In this document: one piece after another, positions 61,370 to 64,000 of the stretch
Layout: the number at the start of each line of letters is the position of its first letter
Numbering within the stretch: position 1 is the stretch's first letter
DNA from: Bacteroidia bacterium
GTDB lineage: Bacteria; Bacteroidota; Bacteroidia; J057
Assembly (NCBI GenBank): GCA_033391075.1
Contig: JAWPMV010000001.1
Location: 3,906,001 to 3,970,000, forward strand
Direction: 5' to 3'
DNA: 64,000 nucleotides
The notes under the pieces: generated by a model
The model's database searches: none
The model's input: only the letters and a program-made list of their open reading frames with translations
Told to the model about the DNA's origin: nothing
Made by a program: the position numbers and the translations under genes

Positions 61370-63748
61370 ATGAACCTAAAGTTAAGGGCTGGCTATATAT
61401 ACTTACTTCTTGCACTAAGCTTCGGTTTTCTAACTGAATCAAAGGCACAAGACTTTCGCCAGCAAGTCAGGGGAAAAATCTTTGATGAACTGAATAAGCA
61501 GGAACTGGATGCAGCAAGTATAAAGCTGATTCAGGGAAATCAGGAATTAACTACTTCCAGCAAGAAGGATGGCAGCTTTGAGTTTGAAAATGTACCGGTA
61601 GGCAGGTACATTTTGCAAGTCCTCAAAGAGGGCTATGCAGTCTATCAAATCCCGGACCTTGTAGTCAATGCGGGAAAAGAACTAAACCTGGAGATTCCCT
61701 TAAGTTTTTTCAGTTACAGTTCTGATGAAATCGAGATTTCCCAGTATAATTCCAGAAAGTATAATCTCAGCAGCGTAAGTACGCGGGTTTTCACCGTAGA
61801 AGAATCCCAAAGATTTGCAGCTACCTACTACGATCCTGCTCGTCTGGCAGCCAATTATCCCGGAGTAGCAGTTACGGCTGATGAATCTAATAATCTGGTG
61901 ATCCGGGGTAATTCTCCTAATGGAGTCTTATGGCGCCTGGAAGGAGTAGATATTGTAAACCCTAACCATCTCACCAATGCTGGTACTTTTACCGATCGTC
62001 TCACCCAAAGCGGTGGGGGGACCATTATTCTAAGTAACCAGCTGCTTTCTGATTCTCGCATACAAACCGGGGCTTTTGATCCGCAATATGGAAATGCCCT
62101 TGCGGGAGTTTTTGATATGCGTTTGAGAAAGGGAAACAATAAAAAACATGAGTTTATCATCCAGCCCAGTTTGATTGGTTTAGATCTATCAGCAGAAGGC
62201 CCTATAGGAAAAGGTGGGAGCTCTTATCTCGTCAATTATCGTTATTCGACCATCGGTTTGTTTGCCCTCATGGGACTCGAGGTTTCTCCGGAAGACATCA
62301 CCTATCAAGATTTCGCTTTCAATGTGAGTGTGCCTACCGAGAAAGCCGGAACCTTTACTTTCTTCGGAATGGGTGGATTGAGTAGCAATAGATTTGATGC
62401 TCCCAGAGAAGATAGTTTGATCGAAGAAAATCGCGATCGTTTTGATGTGGATTTTTCCTCCAACATGGGTGCTATGGGTATGACCCATCGCCTAAATATC
62501 GGAGAAAAAACGCTCTGGAAAAGTGTACTTGCAGCCTCAGCAATTGATAGCAAGCGAGAAGAAAATTTTGTTCGCACATTCAGCCAGACAGATCCTTCCA
62601 CTTTTGATGAAATCAAGCAGGAGAAACTTTCTTTCACCTCCAGCCTCTCTCACAGAATTAATTCCAGTTTTAATCTTGAAGAAGGATTTTTCCTGACACG
62701 CCTGGGATACAACATGAATAGTGAACAGTATTCTTTGGAAAATCCAGGATCAGCCGCTCAATTATTGGCCCGAGCAGAAGGAACTTCCCTCCTGTTTCAG
62801 CCCTATGTTGCCGCCATCTATTCGCCCAATAGCAAATTGCGTCTAAATGCTGGTCTTCATGCGGTGTATTTCGGCCTCAACGGAAGTACAGCTGTAGAAC
62901 CCCGACTTAATATAGACTATCAATTCTCTCCCAAATCCAGAATTACAGCGGCCTATGGACTTCATAGCCAATTGCAATTATATGGGACATATTTCACAGA
63001 ATTTGAAGGTAGATCTCCCAATAGAGAACTGGACTTTACCAAAGCTCACCATGGAGTAATCCGTTTCCTTCAAAGCCTGACTGAGGGTCTTTCTTTGAGT
63101 GTGGAAACCTATTACCAATCCCTGTATAATGTCCCGATCTCACAGGATCCGACAAGTAATTTCTCTGCCCTCAATCTTTTCGAAGGTTATGTAACTGATT
63201 CTCTCGTAAATGAAGGAAGCGGCAGAAATTATGGGATTGAAGTAAGCCTGGATCAAGACTTGAAAAATGGTTTTTACTATCTGGTAAGTGGCTCGATATA
63301 TGAGTCTAAATATACCGGAGCAGATGGAATTGAAAGGGATAGTCGCTTCAATGGAAACTACCTTTTTAATGCAGCTGCCGGGAAAGAGTTTGAACGAAAT
63401 ACCTCCAAAGGAAAAAATAAAATATTCGGAATCAATCTCAGCCTGACCTATCAGGGAGGTTTCCGGGATTCTCCTATTGATCTGCTAGCCTCTCAAGCTG
63501 CGCAAAGAACAGTCTTTGATTTGAGCAATCCTTTTAGTGAAAGATTTCCCGATTTCTTTAGAACAGATTTGCGACTGGTATTTAAAAGGAATAAATCCGG
63601 CTTTACCCGGACGTTCGCCCTCGATATCCTCAATCTTACCAATCGGGCAAATGTGGCCTTTCGGAGATATGACTTGGTAAGTAATAGTGTAGTTAATAAA
63701 ACCAGTTTTGGTTTACTGCCTTTGCTTAGTTATCGGATGGAATTCTAA
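61370..63748 (+). CDS. TonB-dependent receptor downstream of the GH13 genes
   Basis: Outer-membrane receptor of 792 residues. Signal peptide (to about 27, ending SKAQ); CarboxypepD-like domain (about 32-110; VRGKIFDELNKQELDAASI, SSKKDGSFEFENVPVGRYIL); plug (ARLAANYPGVAVTADESNN, VIRGNSPNGVLWRLEGVDI, GNALAGVFDMRLRKG); and a beta-barrel that ends in FGLLPLLSYRMEF. It lacks SusC signatures and has no SusD partner. It follows the glucosidase gene by 90 bp; the gap has no clear terminator, so co-expression with the two GH13 enzymes and a role in taking up their sugar are possible. Which inner-membrane transporter would be used is not visible. Confidence 0.85.
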   Translation: MNLKLRAGYIYLLLALSFGFLTESKAQDFRQQVRGKIFDELNKQELDAASIKLIQGNQELTTSSKKDGSFEFENVPVGRYILQVLKEGYAVYQIPDLVVNAGKELNLEIPLSFFSYSSDEIEISQYNSRKYNLSSVSTRVFTVEESQRFAATYYDPARLAANYPGVAVTADESNNLVIRGNSPNGVLWRLEGVDIVNPNHLTNAGTFTDRLTQSGGGTIILSNQLLSDSRIQTGAFDPQYGNALAGVFDMRLRKGNNKKHEFIIQPSLIGLDLSAEGPIGKGGSSYLVNYRYSTIGLFALMGLEVSPEDITYQDFAFNVSVPTEKAGTFTFFGMGGLSSNRFDAPREDSLIEENRDRFDVDFSSNMGAMGMTHRLNIGEKTLWKSVLAASAIDSKREENFVRTFSQTDPSTFDEIKQEKLSFTSSLSHRINSSFNLEEGFFLTRLGYNMNSEQYSLENPGSAAQLLARAEGTSLLFQPYVAAIYSPNSKLRLNAGLHAVYFGLNGSTAVEPRLNIDYQFSPKSRITAAYGLHSQLQLYGTYFTEFEGRSPNRELDFTKAHHGVIRFLQSLTEGLSLSVETYYQSLYNVPISQDPTSNFSALNLFEGYVTDSLVNEGSGRNYGIEVSLDQDLKNGFYYLVSGSIYESKYTGADGIERDSRFNGNYLFNAAAGKEFERNTSKGKNKIFGINLSLTYQGGFRDSPIDLLASQAAQRTVFDLSNPFSERFPDFFRTDLRLVFKRNKSGFTRTFALDILNLTNRANVAFRRYDLVSNSVVNKTSFGLLPLLSYRMEF

Positions 63749-64000
63749 TTGAGTTCAGACTTAGTTGGAAAGAGTGTTGGTGACTTGGAGTTTCAGCAGG
63801 AGAATATTCTTCAGTGGTTGGCTTTGGCCTCTGCGATTTTTGCTCCAGCTTTTTCTAAAAGAGCTGAAAAAATGCCGCACAAGATCGTCTTGAATTTTAA
63901 AAAATAAGCCTTTAGTTGAGTTAAATCATTTGATTTGATTTTTGAAGCCGACTAACTTAGTGCTTCAAAAATATTGCTATGTGGAACCTCAATAAAATCA
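63749..64000. other. Unresolved 3' flank with small open frames and a hairpin
   Basis: The final 252 bp hold no recognised gene. A 52-codon frame (63749-63907, plus, TTG start, directly after the receptor stop in the same frame) and a minus-strand frame ending at 63811 with the protein-like end SALLEKAGAKIAEAKANH are both open, but the latter has no good start. A near-palindrome, TTTTTGAAGC at 63939-63948 with GCTTCAAAAA at 63962-63971, may be a terminator for a gene beyond the window. Confidence 0.3.
63939..63971. terminator. Hairpin near the window end
   Basis: A perfect 10-bp stem, TTTTTGAAGC (63939-63948) with GCTTCAAAAA (63962-63971), around a 13-nt loop. The A/T ends make it suited to act as a terminator in both directions. 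Confidence 0.45.

Noticed and set aside
1-64000. CRISPR array, tRNA or rRNA genes, prophage or complete insertion sequence
   Set aside because: No regularly spaced short repeats, cloverleaf sequences, phage structural genes or transposase frames were seen on either strand.

Overview
The window looks like the chromosome of a free-living, probably marine or aquatic member of the Bacteroidota, possibly close to the Saprospiria. The evidence is the mix of families: SusC/SusD outer-membrane pairs, TonB-dependent receptors with CarboxypepD-like N-terminal domains, FecR anti-sigma factors with ECF sigma factors, type IX secretion (T9SS) C-terminal sorting domains, many lipoproteins, TamB, DUF4249 and a DUF6909-like protein. 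Base composition is moderate and genes are tightly packed on both strands. I saw no tRNA, rRNA, CRISPR array, intact insertion sequence or prophage. The species assignment is an inference.

Layout. 1-3.7 kb: the end of an MlaF-like ABC ATPase, then sufS-sufU (Fe-S assembly) divergent from moeA (molybdenum cofactor). 3.8-12.1 kb, nearly all on the minus strand: a cysteine-bearing ECF sigma factor with an exported SRPBCC protein, a serine hydrolase, a TPR lipoprotein, a membrane-bound class III cyclase, a cytochrome c/copper monooxygenase fusion with a thioredoxin-like partner, and an eIF1/YciH-like protein. 12.4-17.8 kb: an operon of an STN-bearing TonB receptor, a DUF4249 lipoprotein and an MG2-plus-plug-like protein. 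18-24 kb: YceI, dienelactone hydrolase, a LytS/LytTR-type two-component pair, two thioredoxin-like proteins and an alpha/beta hydrolase. 24.4-32.5 kb: a second TonB receptor, then tamB divergent from tsaD.

32.5-46.4 kb is the most elaborate locus. A divergent ECF sigma gene faces a FecR-SusC(STN)-SusD-lipoprotein operon. The operon ends with two T9SS-secreted leucine-rich-repeat/Ig proteins; the last is built from three repeats of exactly 930 bp. No polysaccharide-degrading enzyme is present, so the substrate is unknown. The presumed circuit is substrate binding by SusC/SusD, signalling through the STN domain to FecR, and release of the sigma factor.

46.4-57.7 kb: a radical SAM/SPASM protein, a membrane-anchored HsdR_N-type nuclease-like protein, a three-gene DUF2231-cytochrome/PSD1/DUF1501 operon of the type common in Planctomycetes, a VOC protein and the DUF6909-like protein. 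58.1-63.7 kb: a sucrose phosphorylase, an oligo-1,6-glucosidase-type GH13 enzyme and a TonB receptor. A LacI-operator-like palindrome lies upstream and suggests sugar-responsive control.

Four intergenic gaps hold related, long imperfect inverted repeats built from GTGTT/TTAG words. They sit downstream of genes and may be a dispersed terminator-like family.
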